From positions 2,604,001-2,668,000 of the forward strand of contig NZ_CP046052.1 of the NCBI RefSeq assembly GCF_004802635.2: a stretch of DNA of 64,000 nt. The letters run 5' to 3'. The position numbers and the translations under genes were made by a program. A model generated the notes under the pieces. It saw only the letters and a list, made by a program, of their open reading frames with translations. It had not been told where the DNA came from and searched no databases. Positions 1-7,647 of this stretch are shown in pieces. This DNA comes from Methylocystis heyeri (GTDB taxonomy: Bacteria > Pseudomonadota > Alphaproteobacteria > Rhizobiales > Beijerinckiaceae). Within the stretch, counting starts at the first letter, position 1, and each line of letters starts with the position of its first letter.

Positions 1-437
1 CGCCACCAGGCGTCCCGCACCAAAGCGGCGACCTCGAGCCGGCGCAGGGCCAGCCGCTCGTCGATTTCGACGACGCCGGCGTCGACCGTTTCTCGAAGCG
101 CCTGGCTTTGCCCGGGCAGCCAGACCGGCATGCTCGCCTCGATTTCGGTCTCTCTCTCGCCGTGCAGATTGCCGCCGGCGTTGGACCGCCGCGCGCTCGA
201 AATATAGGGCGACCCCGGCGAAATCGAGTCAGCCGTGTGATAACGCGCGCCGATGGCGCGGCGCTGCGCCTCGAGAGCCGCGCTCTGGGCGTCGATATCG
301 ACGGCGGAGGTCAGATGCCGCGCAATGACGAAGCCCGCGGCGGCCTTTGGTTTGGGTTTGGGCTTGGCGTCCGTGGGACCGGAGCCGAGCAGGAGAAGAC
401 AGGCGACGAGGAGACGGATCATAAGCCCATTGCTCAT
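1..437 (-). CDS. TolC-family outer membrane efflux protein, N-terminal part (cut by window edge)
   Basis: The frame opens with an ATG that overlaps the TGA of the upstream RND pump gene (ATGA) and stays open to the window edge, giving about 145 residues. The start has a hydrophobic signal-like stretch (LLVACLLLLGSG), then a Lys/Pro-rich segment and helical sequence with the pattern of a periplasmic TolC barrel (AQSAALEAQRRAIGARY, EIDERLALRRLEVAALVRDAWW). As third gene of an adaptor-pump-channel operon it should be the outer membrane channel. The family call rests on context plus the amphipathic helical pattern. The C-terminus is outside the window. Confidence 0.75.
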   Translation of the reverse strand, partial: MSNGLMIRLLVACLLLLGSGPTDAKPKPKPKAAAGFVIARHLTSAVDIDAQSAALEAQRRAIGARYHTADSISPGSPYISSARRSNAGGNLHGERETEIEASMPVWLPGQSQALRETVDAGVVEIDERLALRRLEVAALVRDAWW

Positions 438-3400
438 GACTCGCTCCCCTTCTCCTCGGCGCCGGGTTCGACGCGTTTCGGAAAGCCGAAGCGCTCGTAA
501 AGGATCGGGAGGAGAATGAGAGTGAGCGACGTCGCGGTGACGAGGCCGCCGATGACGACCACCGCGAGCGGGCGTTGAATCTCGGATCCGGGACCAGTCG
601 CGAAAAGGAATGGCGCAAGGCCGAGCGCGGCGATGGTCGCCGTCAGCATGACCGGCCGCATCCGTCGCTGCGCGCCCTCCACGACGACTTCGCGCGCCGT
701 GCGTCCGCCCTCGACTGCGAGCTTGTTGAAATAGGAGATCAGCACGACGCCGTTCAACACGGCGATGCCGACCAGCGCAATGAAGCCCACCGAGGCCGGC
801 ACCGAGAGAAACTCCCCCGAGAGCCAGAGGCCGACGACCCCGCCGATCGCCGCGAAGGGCACGTTGCAAAAGACGAGCGTCGCCTGGGCCGCGGAATTGA
901 AGGTCAGGTAAAGCAACAGGAAAATCAGCGCCAGCGCCAGCGGCACGACGACGGCGAGGCGAGCCGACGCCCTCTGCTGGTTCTCGAATTGGCCGCCCCA
1001 TATGTAACGGTACTGCGGCGGCTTCTGCACCTCTCGCGCCACCGCCGCCTTCGCTTCCTCGACGAAGCCGACCAGATCCCGGCCCGTGACATTGGCGAGC
1101 ACGGTGGCGAATCTCTGGCCCTCCTCGCGAATGACCTGGATCGGACCATTCTCGGCGGCGACCTCGGCGAGCTGCGACAGCTCGACGACTTTGCCTTCTC
1201 CGGAGACGATCGGCACGCGCGCGAAATCGACTGGCGACCGGCGCGAAGTTTCCGAGCCTCGCACCACGAGGGGCGTGCGGATCGGGCCTTCGAGAACGAT
1301 CCCGACCTGGCGTCCGTCGATCAGGACGCGCAATGCGTCCTGGATCTCTCCGGCGTTGATTCCAAAACGACCGGCCGCAAGACGGTCGATTCTCGCGGTC
1401 AGATATCGCATGCCGTCGTTCTGGAGCGCGAAGACGTCCTGCGCGCCGGGAAGCTTGCGCAAGACTGCGGCCACGTCGCGGGAAATCCGATTGAGCTCGT
1501 CGATATCGTCGCCGAAAATCTTCACGACGACGTCGCCGCGCGCGCCGATGATCATTTCCTGCACGCGCATGTCGATCGGTTGGGAGAATGAGTAGGAAAT
1601 GCCGGGAATCCTGTCGAGCACGGAGCGCAGCTCTCCCAGCAGCCAGTCGGCGCCGTGGCCTCTCCACTCCTTTTCCGGAGCCAGGGTCAGGAAGTTGTCG
1701 GTCTCGTTGAGGCCTACCGGATCGATGCCGAGCTCATCCGCGCCCGCGCGCGAGATCACGCCCCTGACCTCGGGAATCGCCGCCATGATTTCGCGCTGAA
1801 TGCGCAGGTCGGTTTCCGCGGCCACGTCGACGCTGATCGTCGGGTGCTTTCGGACGGTGACGACGGGCGTCCCCTCGTTCATCACCGGCATGAAAGTCTG
1901 GCCGATCCGCGACGCCGCGACCCCGGAGGCGACAAGTCCCGCAACCACGATCGCCGCGACGGCGAGCGGACGCGCGAGGGCGCGGAGCAGCAAGGGCTCA
2001 TAAACCGCGGCGATCCTGCGCACGAGCCAGGGTTGGTCGTCCGAGCCGGGACGCAGCAGCGTCGCGGCCAATACGGGCACGACCGTGAGCGACAGCAGCA
2101 AAGCCGAAGCGAGAGCGAAGGCGATGGTGAGAGCTACGGGAGCGAAGAGGCGCCCCTCCAGCCCTTCGAGCGACAGCAGCGGAAGAAAGACGGTGATGAT
2201 GATGATCGCGCCGGACGTCAGCGGTGCGGCGACTTCCTGCGTCGCCTCCAGGGTCATCCGCAAGCGCTGGTCGATGTTGGGCGCGCAGACCGAGGCCATC
2301 TTGTGCTCGACGTTCTCGACCACCACGACGGCGCAGTCGACGAGCAGCCCGATTGCGATCGCGAGGCCGCCCAGAGACATGATATTGGCCGAGAGTCCCC
2401 ATAGCCCCATTACGCCGAAGGTCGAAAGCGCGGCCAGCGGCAGCATGAGCGACACGACCAGCGCCGCGCGCAGATTGCCGAGGAACAGGAACAACAGGCA
2501 GACCACCAGCGCTACGGCTTCGATCAGCACCTTCTGGACGGTCCAGACGGCTTTGCCGATCAGTTCGCTGCGATCGTAGAAAACCTCGACGCGGACGCCT
2601 TTCGGGAAGGTCGGCTCCAGCTCGGCGAGCTTCTCTTTGACCGCCGCTACGACACTGCGCGCATCGGCGCCGCGCAGGCCGAGAACCAGCCCCCAAACGG
2701 CTTCGCCCGTTCCGTTGTGGGTGACGACGCCGTTGCGCGGCAGGGAGCCGAAGCGGACCTGCGCGACGTCGCCGACGCGCACCACGCCGGCGCTGCGGCT
2801 GACGATCACGACGCTCCTGATGTCCTCGAGATTGCGCAGCCGCCCTTCCGCTCGCACGAGCAAAGCCTCTTCGCCGTCACGCACGCGGCCAGCGCCGTCG
2901 TTCTTGTTGTTCCCCGAAAGCGCCTGCTCCAGCATGGCGACCGTGACGCCGCGCGCGGCCATGGCGGAAGGCGAGGGCGCCACCTCGAAGGTGCGCACGA
3001 ATCCGCCGAGCACGTTGAGGTCGGCGACGCCGGGAAGACCGCGCAGAGCCGGCCTTATCGTCCAGTCGATGAGGCTCCTTTGCTCGGTCGGCGTCAGATT
3101 GCCGCCGACGAGGGTGAACATCAGCATCTCGCCGAGCGGCGTGACGATCGGCGCGAGGCCGCCGCTCGCGTCCTGCGGCAATTGATCGGCGGCCTGGGCG
3201 AGACGTTCGTTGATCTGCGCGCGCGCCCAATAGATGTCGACGCCCTCCGCGAACTCGAATGTGAGCAGAGCCACGGAATAGCGCGTCGTCGAGCGCATGC
3301 GCACGAGCTTGGGAACGCCGCGCACGGCGACTTCGATCGGCGCCGTCACCCGGCTTTCGAGTTCCTCCGGCGTCAATCCCGGCGCGCGCATCGCGACGAG

Positions 3401-3541
3401 AACCTGCACCGGCGCGACGTCGGGGAAGGCGTCGATCGGCAGCTTGAAGTAGGCGTGCGCGCCCCAGGCGGCGAGAGCCAGGGCGCCCAGAAACACGAGC
3501 AATCTTTTGGCGAGGGAGATACGGATGAGATGATCGAGCAT
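434..3541 (-). CDS. Heavy-metal efflux RND transporter, CusA/CzcA family
   Basis: The 1035-residue length is typical of RND pumps. The N-terminus (SLAKRLLVFLGALALAAWGA, then a KLPIDAFPDVAPVQV segment) is the classic first membrane helix and start of the periplasmic porter domain of the heavy-metal (HME) branch. The fourth-helix region carries GLLVDCAVVVVENVEHKM, holding the acidic residue of the proton relay and the E-N of HME pumps. The expected hydrophobic clusters lie near residues 340-540 and 860-1020. Substrate cannot be read; Cu, Ag, Zn, Co, Cd or Ni are all possible. It is the second gene of a three-gene minus-strand operon: the adaptor ends 9 bases upstream and the channel gene overlaps its stop codon. 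Confidence 0.93.
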   Translation of the reverse strand: MLDHLIRISLAKRLLVFLGALALAAWGAHAYFKLPIDAFPDVAPVQVLVAMRAPGLTPEELESRVTAPIEVAVRGVPKLVRMRSTTRYSVALLTFEFAEGVDIYWARAQINERLAQAADQLPQDASGGLAPIVTPLGEMLMFTLVGGNLTPTEQRSLIDWTIRPALRGLPGVADLNVLGGFVRTFEVAPSPSAMAARGVTVAMLEQALSGNNKNDGAGRVRDGEEALLVRAEGRLRNLEDIRSVVIVSRSAGVVRVGDVAQVRFGSLPRNGVVTHNGTGEAVWGLVLGLRGADARSVVAAVKEKLAELEPTFPKGVRVEVFYDRSELIGKAVWTVQKVLIEAVALVVCLLFLFLGNLRAALVVSLMLPLAALSTFGVMGLWGLSANIMSLGGLAIAIGLLVDCAVVVVENVEHKMASVCAPNIDQRLRMTLEATQEVAAPLTSGAIIIITVFLPLLSLEGLEGRLFAPVALTIAFALASALLLSLTVVPVLAATLLRPGSDDQPWLVRRIAAVYEPLLLRALARPLAVAAIVVAGLVASGVAASRIGQTFMPVMNEGTPVVTVRKHPTISVDVAAETDLRIQREIMAAIPEVRGVISRAGADELGIDPVGLNETDNFLTLAPEKEWRGHGADWLLGELRSVLDRIPGISYSFSQPIDMRVQEMIIGARGDVVVKIFGDDIDELNRISRDVAAVLRKLPGAQDVFALQNDGMRYLTARIDRLAAGRFGINAGEIQDALRVLIDGRQVGIVLEGPIRTPLVVRGSETSRRSPVDFARVPIVSGEGKVVELSQLAEVAAENGPIQVIREEGQRFATVLANVTGRDLVGFVEEAKAAVAREVQKPPQYRYIWGGQFENQQRASARLAVVVPLALALIFLLLYLTFNSAAQATLVFCNVPFAAIGGVVGLWLSGEFLSVPASVGFIALVGIAVLNGVVLISYFNKLAVEGGRTAREVVVEGAQRRMRPVMLTATIAALGLAPFLFATGPGSEIQRPLAVVVIGGLVTATSLTLILLPILYERFGFPKRVEPGAEEKGSES

Positions 3542-3550
3542 CGCGAGGCG

Positions 3551-4672
3551 TCACTTGTCTTTTGCGGCGAGTTCGGCCAGCAATGTCGGCATCCCGCGGA
3601 TCGCGACCCGGTCGCCTTCCTTCAAAGGCCCGCGGATCGACGCATATTGCGGCGTCTCCGAGACGAGCTGGACCTGAATGGCGCGAAAGCCGGAGCGGCT
3701 GCGCACGAATACCCACTGATGATCGCCGTGAGCGACCACCGCGTCGGCTTTGGCGCGCCATTGCCCGCCGCCGGAACCGCCGAGGCGGAGGATCGCCTGC
3801 AAGGCTTGTCCCGGCCGCAACAGGCTCTTCGTCGCCCGGAATTCGGCGACCGCGGACAGAGACTGGGTGGCGGCGTCGACCGTGCGGCCGATCCGGATCA
3901 ATCGGCCTTGGGCGCCGACAGACGGCAAGGTCACGCTCTGCCCCAGCGCCAAAGGCGCTTCACGACCCACCGGGATTTGCAGATTGACCCAAATAGGATC
4001 GAGGCGAGCGATCGTGAGGAGCGGCGCCGAGGCCGGCACGCGTTCGCCTGCAGTGCCGTGGCGCTGAAGGACCACGCCGGAAACAGGCGCGCGGACCAGA
4101 AGTCCGCTGGCGAGCTTGCGGTCGCGGCGGAGCGTTTCGATCTCCTCGTCGGTCATGCCCGCGAGAGCCAGCAACTGCCGGCGCTCCTCCAGCGCAGCTC
4201 TCGCTTGCGTCGCCTCCGCCCGCGTCACGATCACGCGCCTCTCGGCGATTATGCGCGCCTTGACCAGCTGCTCGTCGCGCCGAAGCTTTTCGCCGGCCAG
4301 CGTCGCGTCCGAGTCGGCATGCAAAAAAGCGCGTTGCGCTTCGAGGAGTTCGGACGATTTCAATTTGGCGACCGGCGCGCCGGCGGTCACCTCCTCGTCC
4401 GGCGCGACCAGCAGCGTCTCGACGAGGCCGGCGGCCGGCGCCGCAACGACATGAAGCTGTGTCGGGGGGACGGCGACGACGCCGGGGACGACCAGTTCCC
4501 CCGTCTCGCCTTCGCTCTCGATCGGCCCGGTTTCGATCCCCGAGGCTCTGATCTGTTCGTCGCTCAATGCAATCGGGATTTCGACAGCGTTCGCATAGGA
4601 CGGGCTCTCGGCTCTCGCAAAGCCGAGCCCGAAGCCGACCGCGAGCAGTAGAACGGTTCTCCTGAGCGACAT
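3551..4672 (-). CDS. Efflux RND transporter periplasmic adaptor (CusB/CzcB type)
   Basis: This 373-residue protein begins with a signal peptide (LLLAVGFGLGFARA) and has the order of a membrane fusion protein: barrel-sandwich half (VVAAPAAGLVETLLVAPDEE), a long helical hairpin at about residues 105-180 (SSELLEAQRAFLHADSDAT onward), the second lipoyl half (LLVRAPVSGVVLQRHGTAGE), then beta-barrel and membrane-proximal domains. It bridges the inner-membrane pump and the outer-membrane channel. It is the first gene of the operon, so the promoter should lie at 4673-4760, where a tandem TGACGTCA palindrome is seen. No His-rich or Met-rich metal-binding tail is evident. Confidence 0.92.
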   Translation of the reverse strand: MSLRRTVLLLAVGFGLGFARAESPSYANAVEIPIALSDEQIRASGIETGPIESEGETGELVVPGVVAVPPTQLHVVAAPAAGLVETLLVAPDEEVTAGAPVAKLKSSELLEAQRAFLHADSDATLAGEKLRRDEQLVKARIIAERRVIVTRAEATQARAALEERRQLLALAGMTDEEIETLRRDRKLASGLLVRAPVSGVVLQRHGTAGERVPASAPLLTIARLDPIWVNLQIPVGREAPLALGQSVTLPSVGAQGRLIRIGRTVDAATQSLSAVAEFRATKSLLRPGQALQAILRLGGSGGGQWRAKADAVVAHGDHQWVFVRSRSGFRAIQVQLVSETPQYASIRGPLKEGDRVAIRGMPTLLAELAAKDK

Positions 4673-4722
4673 CGTAGCCCTCTTGTAAGCTTTAGCGCAG
4701 CCTGTATTTGGCAGGATTCAGA

Positions 4723-4741
4723 TGACGTCAAGCTGACGTCA
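4723..4741. promoter_or_regulatory. Tandem TGACGTCA palindromes upstream of the RND efflux operon (putative operator)
   Basis: TGACGTCA occurs twice with a 3-base spacer (TGACGTCA-AGC-TGACGTCA), ending about 50 bases upstream of the adaptor ATG. Each half is a perfect 8-base palindrome, so the whole is symmetric about the spacer. Its place in front of a metal efflux operon suggests a regulator site. The regulator is not identified and no regulator gene is adjacent. Confidence 0.45.
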
Positions 4742-5173
4742 CAACTGAACACGCAAGATGTCGACCAGCTAAGGTTATGCCGGGATGAGATCGCAGACGA
4801 AAAACTACGATATGCTGTAGAGATGCATCTCAAGCTCTTGGATCATCTGCGCAGAGACATGAGTAAGCCTAGCCGTATGAGGCGCTCTGCGCAAGGCCGC
4901 GCCACAGGCGCTCCAGGGCAATCGGGTGAAGGATGGAACCTTTCGATGTGGGGCGAATACCTCCCCTTGGCGGGGAGGTCGGTCGGCGAAGCCGACCGGG
5001 TGGAGGTAAAAGGCGCAAAATAGGGCTGAAAACCACCCCACCCCGCCGTTTCGCGGCGACCCTCCCCCTCAAGGGTAGGGTAATAGTCCTTCACCCGATC
5101 GCCCTGACAGGCGCACGCGTTGCGATTAAATGTCGATCTGTAAAACCGTCATCGCGACAGCCGCGCGGCGCCC
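4742..5173. other. Gene-free interval with an intergenic repeat element
   Basis: About 430 bases with no supported gene. Short frames on both strands lie across the repeat described at 4914-5106 and have neither ribosome sites nor recognisable products. The left third, next to the efflux operon promoter region, is lower in GC than the flanks. Confidence 0.6.
4914..5106. repeat. About 190-bp inverted-repeat-bounded intergenic element, copy 1
   Basis: The ends are a 20-base inverted repeat with one mismatch (CAGGGCAATCGGGTGAAGGA at 4914-4933; its complement at 5087-5106). Inside are local palindromes such as GGTCGGCGAAGCCGACC and CTCCCCTTGGCGGGGAG, and a core AAGGCGCAAAAT followed by CACCCCACCCCGCCG. 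A related copy lies near 25640-25850. It codes for nothing visible; it resembles a MITE or a REP-type palindromic unit. Confidence 0.7.
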
Positions 5174-6130
5174 CTACTCCGACGCCGCCTGCAGCGCTGC
5201 ATAGGTCGGGCCGACGACGAGGTCCACGAGTTCCGCAAAAGGGGCGGCCGCCGCGCGCTTGACCGCGCCGTCGTCTTCAAAGGCAGCGGAACGCTGCTTG
5301 GAATGGCGCGCCAGAACCTCATCCAACGCGGCCGAAGCTTTCGCGTCGAGCGCATAGCCGAAGTGCTCCGGCAAGCGATCGCGCATGGCGGGGATAAGGT
5401 CTTTGTAATCCAGCATGAGGCTGGCGCCGGGCCTGTGCGCGGCGAGAGCGGCTTGGCCGAAGGCCGCGAGGATGCGGCACAGATAGGCCTCCCTGGACAT
5501 GTCGTAGAGTTCCTCCGGCGCAATTCCCGAGAGCTGATGAGGAAGGGCGCCCATCATCGTGTCGGCGCCGGTCTGCGCATGTTGGGAGGCGAAGACCTCG
5601 AGCGGATGGCGGTAGAGAAAAACCCAGGGAACATCGGGAAAGACGCGCCGGATCAAAGGCAGATGGAAAATATCGGCGGCGCAGAATTTGATGAAGAAGC
5701 GCGCTTCGCCGGCCAATCGCCGTTGCCCGAAGGCGTTCGCCATATAAAGCAGCCATGTTTCCACCTGCTCTGTGGTCGCAGGACCAAAGAGCGGCGCGTG
5801 CAGGACATTGCGGATCGGCGAGGCTTCCGAGACCACGATATGCACAGGATCGGCCGCCAGCGCCTGTGAGAGCAGCGTCGAGCCGCAGCGCGACATATGG
5901 AAGATGAAGCCGGACGGCTTCAATCCGGAAGGCAGGCTCGCCGCGGCCTCGATCAGCGTGCGCCGCTGAAACAGCTGGTTGAACGGGCGCGTGAAGGCCG
6001 CCACCACGGTTTCGTAATAGAAGGGCTCGACGAAACGGCGCGGGCCGTGATGGCACCAGTCGACGATCATATCCTCGCCGGCCCAGGCCGCCCGGTAGGG
6101 CGTCCAGCCGATCAGGCTGCGCTGGGTCAT
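5174..6130 (-). CDS. Sulfotransferase family protein
   Basis: With the start at 6130 the protein has 318 residues. It carries a sulfotransferase P-loop-like PAPS 5'-phosphosulfate motif, FHMSRCGSTLLSQ, near residue 80, and a downstream FLYRHPLEVFASQ that matches the 3'-phosphate motif (R-x-P-x-x-x-x-x-S). The predicted reaction is transfer of sulfate from PAPS to a hydroxyl or amine; the acceptor is unknown. I chose this start rather than 6157 because its ATG overlaps the TGA of the GNAT gene (ATGA), typical of translational coupling. It is the last gene of a collar protein-GNAT-sulfotransferase operon. Its true substrate may be a product linked to that operon, but this is inference. Confidence 0.85.
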   Translation of the reverse strand: MTQRSLIGWTPYRAAWAGEDMIVDWCHHGPRRFVEPFYYETVVAAFTRPFNQLFQRRTLIEAAASLPSGLKPSGFIFHMSRCGSTLLSQALAADPVHIVVSEASPIRNVLHAPLFGPATTEQVETWLLYMANAFGQRRLAGEARFFIKFCAADIFHLPLIRRVFPDVPWVFLYRHPLEVFASQHAQTGADTMMGALPHQLSGIAPEELYDMSREAYLCRILAAFGQAALAAHRPGASLMLDYKDLIPAMRDRLPEHFGYALDAKASAALDEVLARHSKQRSAAFEDDGAVKRAAAAPFAELVDLVVGPTYAALQAASE

Positions 6131-6870
6131 ACCACCGGCGCCCAGGGCATGAGCCAAAGCTGCTGGCCGAGGCGTAAGGCCGCCATCACATCCTCGACGT
6201 CGAAGACAAACCCATATTCCGCGCCTACGGCCACCGCCTCGGAAACAAAAGCGTCAATCTCCTCGAAAGGCAGCAGGCGCTCTGCGAGTTCGGCCCGCCC
6301 GGCGACGAAGAGACGAAACTGCTGAAGGGCGTCGGGACCGGAAAGTCGAGCGCCGCCTGTGGCCGGCGCGCGCCATTCCATGAAGATATGGGCGTCGTCC
6401 TGCCCTGTCGCGGTAAATCCCGAACGAACGTAGAGCCGCATCGCGGCAACATTGAATGGCGAGACTCCGAGGCGAACCGGAACATTGTTCACCCCCGCCT
6501 CTTCGCAAGTCTCCTGCAGGAGAGTCGAACCGATTCCCTTGCCCCGCCATTCGGGAAGCAGCGCTATATCGACGATAAAATACGCTTGCGGGCCGCGATG
6601 CGTCACAATACGGCCGACCGGCCGGTCGCCAATTTCCACGATTTCAAAATCCGCGTCAGGAAATTGCGCGCGATAACCCTGCGTCTGCCCCATAAACTGC
6701 TGGCGCAGGGCCGTTTCCCGCATCGGGGGATCGAGAAAGGACAGGTCCTCTATCAACAGGCGCGAGCGGCGGAACAGCTCGAACCGAAAATCGGCGTCGG
6801 CCGGAGTCTCGTCTCTCTTGCGCAAAGGTGGCCCGCCGGCAGGCCGCGCTGGTTCCTGGGCGCCCGGCAT
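6127..6870 (-). CDS. GNAT N-acetyltransferase with a Nif11-like C-terminal domain
   Basis: 247 residues. Residues about 25-165 form a GNAT fold: the acetyl-CoA-binding A motif reads LLPEWRGKGIGSTLLQE (R/Q-x-x-G-x-G/A pattern), followed by GVSPFNVAAMRLYVRSGF, the usual motif B. The last 70 residues are not GNAT; the spacing of LQQFRLFVAGRAELAERLL, then FVSEAVAVGAEYGF and FDVEDVMAALR, resembles a Nif11/nitrile-hydratase-type leader domain. The resemblance is by eye. The start lies 3 bases after the collar gene stop, and the stop overlaps the sulfotransferase ATG, so the three genes are probably one transcript. Acceptor unknown. Confidence 0.8.
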   Translation of the reverse strand: MPGAQEPARPAGGPPLRKRDETPADADFRFELFRRSRLLIEDLSFLDPPMRETALRQQFMGQTQGYRAQFPDADFEIVEIGDRPVGRIVTHRGPQAYFIVDIALLPEWRGKGIGSTLLQETCEEAGVNNVPVRLGVSPFNVAAMRLYVRSGFTATGQDDAHIFMEWRAPATGGARLSGPDALQQFRLFVAGRAELAERLLPFEEIDAFVSEAVAVGAEYGFVFDVEDVMAALRLGQQLWLMPWAPVV

Positions 6871-6873
6871 CCG

Positions 6874-7401
6874 TCAGCTTCTGGTTGGAAAAATGCCGAG
6901 GAGAGCTATGCAGAAATTCAAGACGAGATAAGGGTTTTGAACCGAAAACGGCTGGCCGCCGCCGGCGACGCCGATCATGTTGTTCGCCATCGCAACCGGC
7001 TCGGTCGCCTTGGGCGCGAACATGCCGCCCCGCCACAAAGGCACGCTGCCATTGTTGAACTCGGCGAGGAAAGCGCCGGCCGGACTCTTCGCCGACCCCC
7101 CTGCCGCATCCGCGGTTACGCTGTGATTATGGGGCGGCAGTTGGGTCTGGGTGAGGGTCACGCTGCTCGATCCGCCGGCCTGGCCGAGGACGAAGCCATT
7201 GGTTTGATGGACCGCCACGCGCCCCTGCAAATTGGGCAGACCGAAAGTCTTGCTCCCGTCTCCGCCATAGAAGGTGCCGATCAGGGCGAACAAGGCCTGG
7301 TTTTCTGAGATCGACAGGAGCTGGCCGTTGCACAGCGCCCATCCGCGAGGCGGGAAGTTGAACGCAAAGGCGCGGATTTCTCCGACAAACGGATTCGACA
7401 T
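6874..7401 (-). CDS. Phage tail collar domain protein (microcystin-dependent protein family)
   Basis: The start is ATG 7401, preceded by GGAGAGAGGCGAGC as ribosome site; a longer frame to 7530 runs through a palindromic repeat and is rejected. The 175-residue protein opens with VGEIRAFAFNFPPRGWALCN and continues GQLLSISENQALFALIGTFY and TFGLPNLQGR, the hallmark of the tail collar domain. Further on is LPPHNHSV, another conserved segment. Such proteins occur in phage tails but also as stand-alone chromosomal genes. No other phage gene is near, so it is not evidence for a prophage. It heads the operon with the GNAT and the sulfotransferase. Confidence 0.88.
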   Translation of the reverse strand: MSNPFVGEIRAFAFNFPPRGWALCNGQLLSISENQALFALIGTFYGGDGSKTFGLPNLQGRVAVHQTNGFVLGQAGGSSSVTLTQTQLPPHNHSVTADAAGGSAKSPAGAFLAEFNNGSVPLWRGGMFAPKATEPVAMANNMIGVAGGGQPFSVQNPYLVLNFCIALLGIFPTRS

Positions 7402-7416
7402 GCTCGCCTCTCTCCA

Positions 7417-7454
7417 GAGCGCGTCCGGTTTTGACAGAATCAAAACCTGCGCTC
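7417..7454. repeat. Palindromic hairpin upstream of the collar operon
   Basis: GAGCGC, then GGTTTTGA, a short loop, TCAAAACC and GCGCTC form an imperfect 38-base hairpin directly upstream of the collar gene's ribosome site. The sequence style (GAGCGC next to GGTTTTGA) matches palindromic intergenic units common in Rhizobiales. It would lie in the 5' leader of the operon if transcription starts further upstream. Confidence 0.55.
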
Positions 7455-7647
7455 CAGGTCTTTGATTTATCGTACTTTCCAAGTCGTCGTCGGCGCCTCG
7501 GCCTGAAAACGCTCCAAGGCTCGGAAACACAGTGCCTCACGCCTTGGCCAGCGTCAACAAAGCCGACGACGGCATGTCCTTGCATGGAACCCGAGTCGGT
7601 CGTTCGTAGGATCGACAAGTTCGCCCTTATGCAACAGGGCTGGTCCG

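Noticed and set aside
2717-4651. 644-residue plus-strand frame opposite the RND operon
   Set aside because: Crosses two convincing minus-strand genes, composition is His/Arg/Gln-rich, no motifs.
6874-7401. Prophage or tailocin
   Set aside because: A single tail-collar protein without capsid, tail sheath, lysis or integrase genes; the neighbours are enzymes and a porin.
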